Below, piece after piece: positions 1 to 6,844 of a stretch of DNA of 17,408 bases. The stretch's first letter is position 1; each line of letters starts with the position of its first letter. The translations under genes were made by a program, and so were the position numbers. Origin of the DNA: AWTP1-13 sp039808585 (lineage in GTDB: Bacteria > Pseudomonadota > Alphaproteobacteria > Rhizobiales > Hyphomicrobiaceae). The DNA lies in contig JBDHTJ010000115.1 of the NCBI GenBank assembly GCA_039808585.1, positions 1 to 17,408 on the forward strand. Reading direction: 5' to 3'. The notes below the pieces were generated by a model, which saw only the letters and a list, made by a program, of their open reading frames with translations, was not told the DNA's origin and ran no database searches.

Positions 1-42
1 GCAAATGTCGGAGCCATAAGGAACACTAGTTCATATATGTTT

Positions 43-121
43 CTAGTGCAGCTTTTGCACCTGACGCTTGGTAACGAGGCCAGCCGCGGGCGGGGACCAA
101 GCGTCAGGTGCGCTGCACTAG
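43..121. repeat. Long imperfect inverted repeat (25 bp stem, 4-nt bulge)
   Basis: The left arm is CTAGTGCAGC (43-52) plus GCACCTGACGCTTGG (57-71), interrupted by TTTT at 53-56. The right arm is CCAAGCGTCAGGTGC (97-111) plus GCTGCACTAG (112-121). All 25 bases pair, around a 25-base GC-rich loop (72-96). The outer CTAGTG motif occurs a third time, inverted, at 24-29 (CACTAG). No T-run follows the right arm, so this is not a normal intrinsic terminator. It could be a miniature transposable element, a dispersed intergenic repeat, or a regulatory hairpin ahead of the miniprotein gene. Its identity is unknown; the structure itself is certain. Confidence 0.8.
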
Positions 122-125
122 GTCC

Positions 126-154
126 TTGACAAGGTTGCAGAAGCTTGCTGAGTT
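126..154 (+). promoter_or_regulatory. Candidate promoter of the miniprotein gene
   Basis: A perfect TTGACA (126-131) starts five bases after the inverted repeat. Seventeen bases further on, the -10 position (149-154, TGAGTT) matches the consensus poorly. It sits about 27 bases before the ATG at 181. It is only a possible housekeeping promoter. Confidence 0.3.
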
Positions 155-180
155 ACATGAACTCGTCCCTGGAGTGTCCA

Positions 181-351
181 ATGCGTCTTGTCCTTGCTGG
201 CCTGCTTTTGCCCGTTCTTACAGTGACGGCACATGCGATGGCTTCGACCCGTCACTTGAATGCGCCTGAGATTGACGGATCTGCTGGTGTCGCTGCAATG
301 GCCGCTGTGGCGTCCCTATTTCTGCTTCTGAGGGACAGGCGCAGCCGTTGA
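181..351 (+). CDS. VPEID-CTERM-type sorted miniprotein, 56 aa
   Basis: I chose ATG 181 because GGAG at 171-174 stands six bases upstream; an in-frame upstream start at 145 lacks this. The predicted protein has a signal peptide (residues 1 to about 19, ending in AHA). After a very short linker comes APEIDG, a hydrophobic helix (about residues 35-50) and an Arg-rich end (RDRRSR). This tripartite tail matches the VPEID-CTERM variant of PEP-CTERM sorting signals, which are thought to be processed by an exosortase/archaeosortase-like enzyme at the inner membrane. Only about ten residues separate the two export signals, so almost no mature protein would remain. No sorting enzyme is encoded in the window. 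The gene stands alone behind the long inverted repeat. The function is unknown. Confidence 0.65.
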   Translation: MRLVLAGLLLPVLTVTAHAMASTRHLNAPEIDGSAGVAAMAAVASLFLLLRDRRSR

Positions 352-475
352 GCATCCCCCCAACCTCGAGCTAAGCGCTCCGTGCGCACTCGAGCAGCGG
401 ACATAGCAAATCACCCTATTGCCGCCGAGACGAGGTACATCCTCGCAGTCGGTATCTGATATCGGCGTTAGCTCA

Positions 476-1363
476 TCAGAACCGCTGCGCGAGCCCCATG
501 TAGACCTGGAGTGCGGGGGTGTCGCGCGTCAATCCTATGTTGGCTCCGATGTCGACCTGTGTCGTCTTGGTAACCGACCAGGCGAGCGCCGTATCAAAGC
601 TTGCCTGTGTGATCGTGCGAGCCGGGTCGAAGTTCACCTGTGTCCAAAGTTCGCCATAGAGCGTCCAGCCTGGGGCGATGGGACCGCTCAGATTGATGAG
701 GTTTGTTGTACTCACGTGATAGCCACCATCATTGGCATTCTTCAGTTGGTCCACCTCGAAATTGAATAGCAGCGTCCGGTCCTGCGGAAGGCTGAAAGCA
801 AGGGGAGCGATGATGCCACCTTCGGTGGCGCCGTTGCCAAGCCCGCTGGCAGCCGTCGGTATCTTCACCCATGGAATTAGCGCGAAAGCAGTCTTGCCGC
901 CTTCATTGCCCCACATGTTGATCTTGAAGCGCGCAATCGTGTCGTTGTAGCCCGCCGCGCGCGTTGTGATCCCGGTGGAGCCATCCCGCGTCCTGAGCTC
1001 CTGGAACACCGGCGTGTTGAGTTCGAAATCGACACTGCTGGTAAGCCCGACCTTCAGATAGGTGTTCAGGAGCGTGAGGGAGTTGGTGGTCACGCTTCCC
1101 GTGCGCTGATGGTAATAATTGAAGAGATCGGTCTCATACTGGAACCGACCCGCATCTACCGTTTGCGGCACGTTCGACTTTGTCGGTCGGTCCGTGGAGA
1201 AGCTGCGCAGAAGGCTGTCCGGGGTCGGATTGAAGAGCGAGTACATGCTCTTGTCGGTGGTGCCATTGTCTGCAGCGCGTGCCGTCTCTGGCGCAAGAGC
1301 GGACGCCATCGAGAGCATTGCGAATGCGAGCACCAGAACGGACGAGGATCGAGATGACGGCAT
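476..1363 (-). CDS. Outer-membrane beta-barrel protein, phenol MetA-pathway-like family
   Basis: This is a 295-residue protein with a Sec signal peptide (cleavage expected after ARA, about residue 31) and a long run of alternating amphipathic beta strands. It ends in a terminal Phe (GLAQRF), the usual signature for insertion into the outer membrane. The STDRPTKSNVPQTVDAGRFQ stretch (residues 56-75) and the following 'E-D-L-F-N-Y' strand resemble the 'transporter' family annotated as putative MetA-pathway of phenol degradation (Pfam Phenol_MetA_deg). No substrate can be deduced; members are annotated mostly by shape. The ATG at 1363 has GGAG seven bases upstream. The gene lies 76 bases downstream of the winged-helix regulator on the same strand, so the two may be co-transcribed. 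Confidence 0.7.
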   Translation of the reverse strand: MPSSRSSSVLVLAFAMLSMASALAPETARAADNGTTDKSMYSLFNPTPDSLLRSFSTDRPTKSNVPQTVDAGRFQYETDLFNYYHQRTGSVTTNSLTLLNTYLKVGLTSSVDFELNTPVFQELRTRDGSTGITTRAAGYNDTIARFKINMWGNEGGKTAFALIPWVKIPTAASGLGNGATEGGIIAPLAFSLPQDRTLLFNFEVDQLKNANDGGYHVSTTNLINLSGPIAPGWTLYGELWTQVNFDPARTITQASFDTALAWSVTKTTQVDIGANIGLTRDTPALQVYMGLAQRF

Positions 1364-1439
1364 GGCAGATCTCCAGCTTTAGGGCATGTGCTGTGCCAGA
1401 TGCCTGGTGATTCGCTGCATTCGTTTCGCGGTTACAGGC

Positions 1440-2009
1440 TTAGGAAGTCTGCCCGGTTGTTGCAAGTGAGTAACCTTGCGCCTTGTGCGACCGCAGTAGC
1501 TCGCGCAGCGCTGGCGAGGCGCCCAGTTTCTTGCGCAGCCTCAGGACGAGCACGCGCAGGTATTGCCGATTGCGGCGGTGTGCCGGACCCCATAGCGCGA
1601 CGCTCAGGATCTCGTGGGAAACTGTCTGGCCTTTTGCAGCTGCAAGAAGAGAGAGCAGCTTCACTTCGTGCTTCGAAAGAGGGACGCATGCGCCCTGCAC
1701 GAGAGCACGACACTTCGAAAAGTCGATCTCCAGACCTGCCGGGTGCACGTAGAACAGATCGCGGGCATCGATGGTTGGGAGCACCACCTGCTCGAACGCG
1801 GTTGCAACGAGTGCAAGGTCTTCGACCCGCATGGCGTTTGCGGCATCGGGCGTGTGTTGAATGACGACGATCGAATAGTCATTCCCCTTTGAGTTCTCTA
1901 CGGCTTCCGCAACTGCCGCCCTCAACTGCGGGAACGTGGAAACGCCATTCGAGACACGCCAGCCGCCTGTCCACGGCTGTACCAGCACGTAGTTGCAGTT
2001 GGAGCGCAT
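1440..2009 (-). CDS. Winged-helix DNA-binding protein, OmpR/KdpE-type, without a recognisable receiver domain
   Basis: Residues about 92-185 form an OmpR/PhoB-type winged helix: a PLSKHEVKLLSLL helix, a TVSHEILSVALWGP segment, QYLRVLVLRLRKKL as recognition helix, and a KAQGYSLA wing. The LWGPAH...QYLR...LRKKL spacing closely follows that of KdpE in this same window (VWGPSH...QYLR...LRQKL). The first ~90 residues lack the acidic pocket, phospho-acceptor Asp and conserved Lys of a receiver, so they are probably a different sensory or dimerisation domain. Several Cys residues (5, 100, 108) are present. The gene is divergent from the kdp operon, which suggests local control of kdp, of the downstream outer-membrane gene, or both. 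ATG 2009 has AAAGG close by and GAGGG further upstream; the start is plausible, not proven. DNA binding is well supported, the target is inferred. Confidence 0.75.
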   Translation of the reverse strand: MRSNCNYVLVQPWTGGWRVSNGVSTFPQLRAAVAEAVENSKGNDYSIVVIQHTPDAANAMRVEDLALVATAFEQVVLPTIDARDLFYVHPAGLEIDFSKCRALVQGACVPLSKHEVKLLSLLAAAKGQTVSHEILSVALWGPAHRRNRQYLRVLVLRLRKKLGASPALRELLRSHKAQGYSLATTGQTS

Positions 2010-2016
2010 TGCCTTT

Positions 2017-2038
2017 GCGAACCCTCGTTCCGCGAACG
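2017..2038. promoter_or_regulatory. GCGAAC repeats with a CGTTC/GAACG palindrome
   Basis: GCGAAC occurs at 2017-2022 and again at 2032-2037. The second copy is part of a CGTTC-CGC-GAACG palindrome (2026-2038). The element lies directly in front of the start of the winged-helix gene, so it could be an autoregulatory site. It is short and may be coincidental. Confidence 0.25.
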
Positions 2039-2060
2039 TGGCCGATCGCTATATGAGGCT

Positions 2061-2070
2061 GCATAAAGAA
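2061..2070 (-). promoter_or_regulatory. Box TTCTTTATGC facing the winged-helix gene
   Basis: On the minus strand this reads TTCTTTATGC and stands 51 bases before the ATG at 2009. The identical 10-mer occurs in the opposite orientation at 2174-2183, facing kdp. Its T-rich TTTAT core recalls the T-rich direct repeats bound by E. coli KdpE, but homology of sites is only a guess. It may instead be part of the promoter. Confidence 0.4.
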
Positions 2071-2173
2071 GCGATGTGGATCTTCGCAACCTGCCCCCCG
2101 CATAGGGATTGCGCGGACAAGCCGCCTTCCTTTCTCCATGCCGCTTTTCGTGCCCCTCACTTTTCGGAATGGA

Positions 2174-2183
2174 TTCTTTATGC
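2174..2183 (+). promoter_or_regulatory. Box TTCTTTATGC facing the kdp operon
   Basis: This plus-strand copy of the 10-mer lies 53 bases before the GTG at 2237, the first gene of the kdp operon. It mirrors the box at 2061-2070 in both orientation and distance. It is a candidate operator for phosphorylated KdpE or for the divergent winged-helix protein. I see no good sigma-70 -35/-10 pair around it. Confidence 0.4.
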
Positions 2184-2236
2184 GCGGTCGATCAGCTTCC
2201 CGGCGTCTCAAGCCCGCCCGAAGGAGGCTATGGCCC

Positions 2237-2320
2237 GTGTCCGATATGATCTTCCTCGCCGTTGGCGTCAGCGGTTTTGCCGTCCTTTGCGGCTACGCCT
2301 ACCTCTGCGCGAAGCTCTGA
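2237..2320 (+). CDS. 27-residue membrane peptide heading the kdp operon
   Basis: GTG 2237 is preceded by a strong AGGAGG (2222-2227) nine bases away, which decides the start. In the same frame an ATG at 2138 would add an Arg-rich, unlikely N-terminus. The peptide is SDMIFL at the start, a single hydrophobic segment, and YLCAKL at the end. Its stop (2318-2320) is eight bases before the kdpF ATG. Short peptides of the form 'acidic start, one helix, C-x-(K/R)-L end' commonly sit next to kdpF/kdpA in proteobacteria, from memory of such operons. A role as a small subunit or assembly factor of the Kdp complex is an inference. It is often left unannotated because of its size. Confidence 0.6.
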   Translation: MSDMIFLAVGVSGFAVLCGYAYLCAKL

Positions 2321-2328
2321 GGCCCGCC

Positions 2329-2415
2329 ATGTTCGAGCCGATCCTCGGCCTCGTGGTCGCGCTGGCGCTCGCGGGCTACCTGCTCTTCACCTTGCTGAAG
2401 CCTGAAAAGTTCTGA
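2329..2415 (+). CDS. kdpF: KdpF, small subunit of the K+-transporting ATPase
   Basis: This is a 28-residue peptide with one transmembrane helix (about residues 4-24) and the typical KdpF end, LLKPEKF. KdpF lies at the edge of KdpA in the KdpFABC complex and stabilises it. The start is ATG 2329; the gene lies eight bases after the preceding micropeptide and 15 bases before kdpA. No strong Shine-Dalgarno is visible, so translation may be coupled to the upstream peptide. The tail motif, size and position make the call secure. Confidence 0.88.
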   Translation: MFEPILGLVVALALAGYLLFTLLKPEKF

Positions 2416-2430
2416 GCTTTCGGAGCCTCC

Positions 2431-4140
2431 ATGTCTCTCAACGGATGGACGCAAATTGCGTTCGTGTTGCTTCTTGTGGCGGCCTCGGCGTGGCCGCTCG
2501 GACGCTTTCTGGCAAAGGTTTTCAACGGCGAGCGCACGTTCCTTTCGCCGATCTTGAGGCCACTCGAGCGCACACTGTACAGCGCCGCCGGGATCAACCC
2601 GGCGCAGGAGCAGACGTGGCTTGCGTATACGCTTTCGATGCTGCTCTTCAACGGCCTGGGCTTCCTCCTGCTCTATGCGCTGATGCGGCTGCAGGGCGCG
2701 CTGCCGCTCAATCCGCAAGGCTTTCCAGGTGTGGCACCGGATCTTGCCTTCAACACCGCCATCAGCTTCGTCACCAACACGAATTGGCAGGCCTATGCTG
2801 GTGAGCAGACAATGAGCCATCTGTCGCAAATGACGGGCCTGGCGGTGCAGAATTTCCTGTCGGCTGCGACAGGCATTGCGCTGGCGCTGGCCTTCGTCCG
2901 TGCATTCGCACGCTCCGGTGCCGCGACAGTCGGGAACTTCTGGGTGGATGTGACGCGGGTCACGCTCTACGTGCTGCTCCCACTCTCCCTTCTTGTCGCT
3001 CTCGCGTTCGTTGCAACGGGTGTGCCGCAGACGCTTGCTGGCAGTACCGATGCGACGACGCTCGAGGGTGCACGGCAAGCTATCGCGCTCGGCCCGGTGG
3101 CCAGCCAGGAAGCCATCAAGCAGTTGGGAACCAACGGCGGCGGCTTCTTCAATACCAACGCCGCCCACCCCTTCGAGAACCCCAGTGCCTGGTCCAACAT
3201 GCTTTCCATCTGGAGCATGCTCTTGGTCTCGACGGCATTGGTCATTGCCTTCGGGCAAATGATCGGCGACGCGCGTCAGGGACATGCCCTGCTCGCGGCA
3301 ATGGCGCTGCTGCTTATTGCAGGCGTGGCCATCGTCTATTGGGCAGAGGCGCGGGGCAATCCCCTGCTGACGCGCCTCGGCGTGGACGTTGCCGCCGGCA
3401 ACATGGAAGGCAAGGAACTTCGCTTCGGGCAGCCGATGTCGGCGCTTTATGTGGCGGTGACCACCGGTCTTTCCTGTGGCGCCGTGAACGCCATGCACAA
3501 TTCACTGACACCCCTGGGAGGGCTCGTTCCGCTGTTTCTCATTCAGCTCGGAGAGATCCTGCCCGGCGGTGTGGGATCGGGGCTCTACGGCATGCTGGTG
3601 ATGGCTATCATCACGGTGTTCGTGGCGGGTCTGATGGTCGGACGGACCCCGGAGTATTTGGGGAAGAAGATCGAAGCGCGGGAGGTGAAGCTCGCGATGC
3701 TGGCCTTGCTCATCCTGCCAGCGGCAATCCTCTGCTTCACGGCTGCATCCGCCATCATGCCCAAGGCGCTCGAAAGCCTCGCCAATGCAGGCCCCCGTGG
3801 CCTCACCGAGATCCTCTATGCCTACTCATCGGCCGCCGGCAACAACGGCTCTGGCTTTGCCGGCCTCAATGCCAACACGCCCTGGTTCAACACGACGCTC
3901 GGCATCGCCATGCTTCTCGGACGCTTTGCCTATGTGGTGCCCGTGATGGCGATCGCCGGGTCGCTGGCACAAAAGCGAAAGGCACCTCCTTCCACGGGCA
4001 CGTTCCCGACCCATGGCGCCCTGTTCGTGGGGCTGCTTGTCGGGGTGATCCTCATCCTCGGCGGCCTCCAGTACTTCCCGGCGCTGGCGCTGGGACCGAT
4101 CGTCGAGCATTTCCTCATGGGCTCCGGCAAGACCTTCTGA
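2431..4140 (+). CDS. kdpA: KdpA, K+-channel-like subunit of the Kdp ATPase
   Basis: This 569-residue polytopic inner-membrane protein selects and takes up K+ for KdpB; the length is normal for the family. Conserved pore-loop regions are visible: TNTNWQAYAGEQTMSH (115-130), GTNGGGFFNTNAAHPFENP (233-251), GLSCGAVNAMHNSLTPLGG (346-364) and AGNNGSGFAGLNANTPWFN (469-487). They correspond to the four selectivity-filter repeats of the superfamily of K+ transporters. GGVGSGLYGML (379-389) is also typical. ATG 2431 has GGAG at 2422-2425. It is the third gene of the operon and is followed after nine bases by kdpB. No damage is visible. Confidence 0.98.
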   Translation: MSLNGWTQIAFVLLLVAASAWPLGRFLAKVFNGERTFLSPILRPLERTLYSAAGINPAQEQTWLAYTLSMLLFNGLGFLLLYALMRLQGALPLNPQGFPGVAPDLAFNTAISFVTNTNWQAYAGEQTMSHLSQMTGLAVQNFLSAATGIALALAFVRAFARSGAATVGNFWVDVTRVTLYVLLPLSLLVALAFVATGVPQTLAGSTDATTLEGARQAIALGPVASQEAIKQLGTNGGGFFNTNAAHPFENPSAWSNMLSIWSMLLVSTALVIAFGQMIGDARQGHALLAAMALLLIAGVAIVYWAEARGNPLLTRLGVDVAAGNMEGKELRFGQPMSALYVAVTTGLSCGAVNAMHNSLTPLGGLVPLFLIQLGEILPGGVGSGLYGMLVMAIITVFVAGLMVGRTPEYLGKKIEAREVKLAMLALLILPAAILCFTAASAIMPKALESLANAGPRGLTEILYAYSSAAGNNGSGFAGLNANTPWFNTTLGIAMLLGRFAYVVPVMAIAGSLAQKRKAPPSTGTFPTHGALFVGLLVGVILILGGLQYFPALALGPIVEHFLMGSGKTF

Positions 4141-4149
4141 GAGCGCAAA

Positions 4150-6210
4150 ATGTCCCACACGAAAGCCAAGACCGAAGTAAGATCGATGCTCGACGTCGAT
4201 ATTCTGCGGCAGGCATCGCTCGATGCCTTCACGAAGCTCGCGCCTGCGAAGCTCGTGCGTAACCCGGTCATGTTCGTCACGGCCGTCGTCGCGCTCCTCG
4301 TAACGCTGATGCTTTGGCGCGATCTCGTGCTCGGCAACGGCAACTATGGCTTCACGCTGCAGATTGCTCTGTGGCTGTGGTTCACGGTGCTTTTTGCCAA
4401 TTTCGCGGAAGCCATTGCCGAGGGGCGCGGCAAGGCACAGGCCGACGCTTTGCGCCGCACGCGCAGCGACACGGTGGCCAAGTTGCTCAAATTTCCGAGC
4501 GACCCGTCGCGACGGGAGTGGCAGGACGTATCGGCCCTTTCTCTTCGGGTCGATGACGTCGTGCTGGTGGAGGCCGGCGACACCATTCCGGCCGATGGCG
4601 AGGTCATCGAGGGCATTGCAAGCGTCAACGAGTCTGCCGTGACGGGCGAGTCGGCGCCTGTAATCCGTGAATCGGGTGGCGACCGCTCGGCCGTTACAGG
4701 CGGTACCGTGGTTCTGTCGGACTGGATCCGGGTGCGCGTGACGGCAGCACCGGGTTCGTCATTCCTCGACCGCATGATCGCTCTCGTCGAAGGGGCGGAG
4801 CGGCAGAAGACGCCCAACGAGCTTGCGCTATCGATCCTTCTTTCCGGCATGACGCTGATCTTCCTCGTCGCCGTCGCCACCCTTTGGGGCCTCGCCGGCT
4901 ATTCGGAAACGTCCCTGTCCTTGACCGTTCTGATCGCGCTTCTCGTGACACTGATCCCCACCACGATCGGCGGCTTGCTGTCGGCCATCGGCATCGCCGG
5001 GATGGATCGGCTTGTCCGCTTCAATGTCGTGGCAACGTCCGGTCGCGCCGTGGAGGCGGCGGGAGATGTCGACACGCTGCTGCTCGACAAGACGGGCACC
5101 ATCACATTCGGCAATCGCCTCGCAAGCAACTTCCTGCCGGTTTCGGGGATAACGCGCGAGCAGCTCGCCGCGACGGCACTCCTCGCATCCATGGCCGATG
5201 AGACACCCGAGGGGCGCTCCATCGTGGCGCTCGCCAAGGGAAGCTTCGGCCAGTCCGAGCCCGATGTTGCCGGAGCCACCTTCGTCACCTTCTCGGCCCA
5301 GACGCGCCTCTCAGGGATCGACATCAAGGGGCGCATCGTGCGTAAAGGTGCCGTCGATGCGGTGCTGCGTATGGCCGGCCTGACGATGCAACAGGCGCCG
5401 CGCGAATTTCGTGACGCTGTCGAGCGCATAGCGCAGTCGGGGGGAACGCCCCTGGGTGTGGTGGACAGCGGCAAGTTGCTGGGCGTGATCCATCTCAAGG
5501 ACGTGGTGAAGCCCGACATCAAGGAACGCTTTTCCGCCTTGCGCGCCATGGGCATCAAGACGGTGATGGTGACCGGCGACAACCCGGTTACCGCGGCGGC
5601 TATTGCGTCCGAGGCAGGCGTCGATGACTACATCGCAGAGGCCACGCCGCAGGACAAGCTCGCCTACATCAAAGCCGAGCAGGCGAAAGGCCGGCTGATT
5701 GCCATGTGCGGCGACGGCACCAACGACGCACCGGCCTTGGCCCAGGCGGACGTCGGCGTGGCGATGCAGACGGGCACGCAAGCGGCCCGCGAGGCTGGAA
5801 ACATGGTCGATCTCGACAGCAATCCCACGAAGCTCATCGAGGTGACCGAGATCGGAAAGCAACTCCTGATGACGCGGGGCTCGCTCACCACCTTCTCCAT
5901 TGCAAACGACGTTGCAAAGTACTTCGCGATAATCCCGGCGCTGTTTCTCGTCACCTATCCGGAACTCGGCGCGCTGAACATCATGCAGCTTGCGACCCCA
6001 CAGAGCGCGATCCTGTCGGCCGTCATCTTCAATGCCTTGATTATCATTGCCCTGATCCCGCTCGCACTGCGCGGGGTGGGCTATCGGCCGGTTGGAGCAG
6101 CTGCCTTGCTCCGGCGCAATCTGCTGATCTACGGCCTTGGAGGCTTGGCTGTGCCCTTCATCGGGATCAAGGCCATCGACGTCGTCGTCGCCATCCTCGG
6201 GTTGGCTTAA
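4150..6210 (+). CDS. kdpB: KdpB, catalytic P-type ATPase subunit
   Basis: This 686-residue P1A-type ATPase hydrolyses ATP to drive K+ import through KdpA. Its motifs are intact and in order: the actuator TGES (165-168), PTTIGGLLSAIGIAGMDRL (270-288) in the membrane core, phosphorylation motif DKTGT with Asp313, the KGA nucleotide-binding region (399-401), VTGDNP (474-479), and the hinge GDGTNDAP (521-528). Membrane helices are seen at about 38-60, 70-88, 230-250, 256-280 and in three C-terminal segments (590-686). I use ATG 4150. GAGAG overlaps the kdpA stop just upstream, and an internal ATG at 4186 would remove only 12 poorly conserved residues. In E. coli phosphorylation of the TGES Ser inhibits the pump; that Ser (168) is present here. 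Confidence 0.98.
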   Translation: MSHTKAKTEVRSMLDVDILRQASLDAFTKLAPAKLVRNPVMFVTAVVALLVTLMLWRDLVLGNGNYGFTLQIALWLWFTVLFANFAEAIAEGRGKAQADALRRTRSDTVAKLLKFPSDPSRREWQDVSALSLRVDDVVLVEAGDTIPADGEVIEGIASVNESAVTGESAPVIRESGGDRSAVTGGTVVLSDWIRVRVTAAPGSSFLDRMIALVEGAERQKTPNELALSILLSGMTLIFLVAVATLWGLAGYSETSLSLTVLIALLVTLIPTTIGGLLSAIGIAGMDRLVRFNVVATSGRAVEAAGDVDTLLLDKTGTITFGNRLASNFLPVSGITREQLAATALLASMADETPEGRSIVALAKGSFGQSEPDVAGATFVTFSAQTRLSGIDIKGRIVRKGAVDAVLRMAGLTMQQAPREFRDAVERIAQSGGTPLGVVDSGKLLGVIHLKDVVKPDIKERFSALRAMGIKTVMVTGDNPVTAAAIASEAGVDDYIAEATPQDKLAYIKAEQAKGRLIAMCGDGTNDAPALAQADVGVAMQTGTQAAREAGNMVDLDSNPTKLIEVTEIGKQLLMTRGSLTTFSIANDVAKYFAIIPALFLVTYPELGALNIMQLATPQSAILSAVIFNALIIIALIPLALRGVGYRPVGAAALLRRNLLIYGLGGLAVPFIGIKAIDVVVAILGLA

Positions 6211-6222
6211 GGAGATCTCGTG

Positions 6223-6834
6223 ATGCTGACGCTGCTCAGACCCGCCGCGGTGCTCCTCGCTGTTTTTACGTTGCTCACCGGCATTATCTATCCATTTGCA
6301 ATCACGGGCGTGGCGCAGGTGCTGTTCCCGGCTGCCGCGAATGGGAGCCTTGTCATTCGCGACGGTAAGGTTGTGGGTTCTAGCCTGATCGGTCAGTCTT
6401 TCAGCAGCGACAGATACTTTCGTCCGCGGCCGTCCGCTACAAGCGCACCCGATCCAAGCGATCCCAGCAAGACCATCGACGCTCCCTACAATGCGGCAGG
6501 CTCGTCCGGCTCCAACCTCGGACCTCTATCGAAGAAACTCATCGACCGCGTCGCATCGGATGTGCAGAGCATCGACAAGGAAGCGGGCCAGGCCATTGCC
6601 GCCGATGCCGTGACGACGTCAGCGAGTGGCCTCGACCCGCATGTTTCGCCGGCTTATGCGTTTCTTCAGGTGGCGCGCGTCGCGAAAACGCGTGGCGTTC
6701 CGTCCGAGGCGGTCCGGCAGCTCGTCGAAAGATCGATAGAACCCCGATCGATTGGCTTCATTGGCGAACCTCGTGTTAATGTGCTGCACTTGAACCTGGC
6801 GCTCGATCGCATGGTGACCGACGTGGCCAGATAG
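6223..6834 (+). CDS. kdpC: KdpC, periplasmic-facing accessory subunit of the Kdp ATPase
   Basis: This protein of about 203 residues has one N-terminal transmembrane helix (RPAAVLLAVFTLLTGIIYPF) followed by a soluble domain. The family motifs GSSLIGQSF, RYFRPRPSAT, YNAAGSSGSNLGP and the SASGLDPHVSP segment are visible. KdpC stabilises the KdpFABC complex and affects ATP affinity. AAGGAG at 6209-6214 overlaps the kdpB stop and serves either GTG 6220 or ATG 6223. ATG has the better eight-base spacing, so I chose it; the difference is one residue. The C-terminal EPRVNVLHLNLALD is also typical. Confidence 0.95.
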   Translation: MLTLLRPAAVLLAVFTLLTGIIYPFAITGVAQVLFPAAANGSLVIRDGKVVGSSLIGQSFSSDRYFRPRPSATSAPDPSDPSKTIDAPYNAAGSSGSNLGPLSKKLIDRVASDVQSIDKEAGQAIAADAVTTSASGLDPHVSPAYAFLQVARVAKTRGVPSEAVRQLVERSIEPRSIGFIGEPRVNVLHLNLALDRMVTDVAR

Positions 6835-6844
6835 GTGGCCCACC

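Noticed and set aside
43..121. Integron attC site or intrinsic terminator for the long inverted repeat
   Set aside because: There are no RYYYAAC/GTTRRRY core sites and no T-run after the stem.
2299..3498. Long 399-codon open frame on the minus strand
   Set aside because: It lies antisense to kdpA, is rich in Arg, His and Gln with no domain, and exists because the opposite strand's codon bias removes stops.
3339..4262. 307-codon open frame on the plus strand across the kdpA/kdpB junction
   Set aside because: It is a frame-shifted shadow of kdpA and kdpB with an Arg/Gly-rich low-complexity translation.
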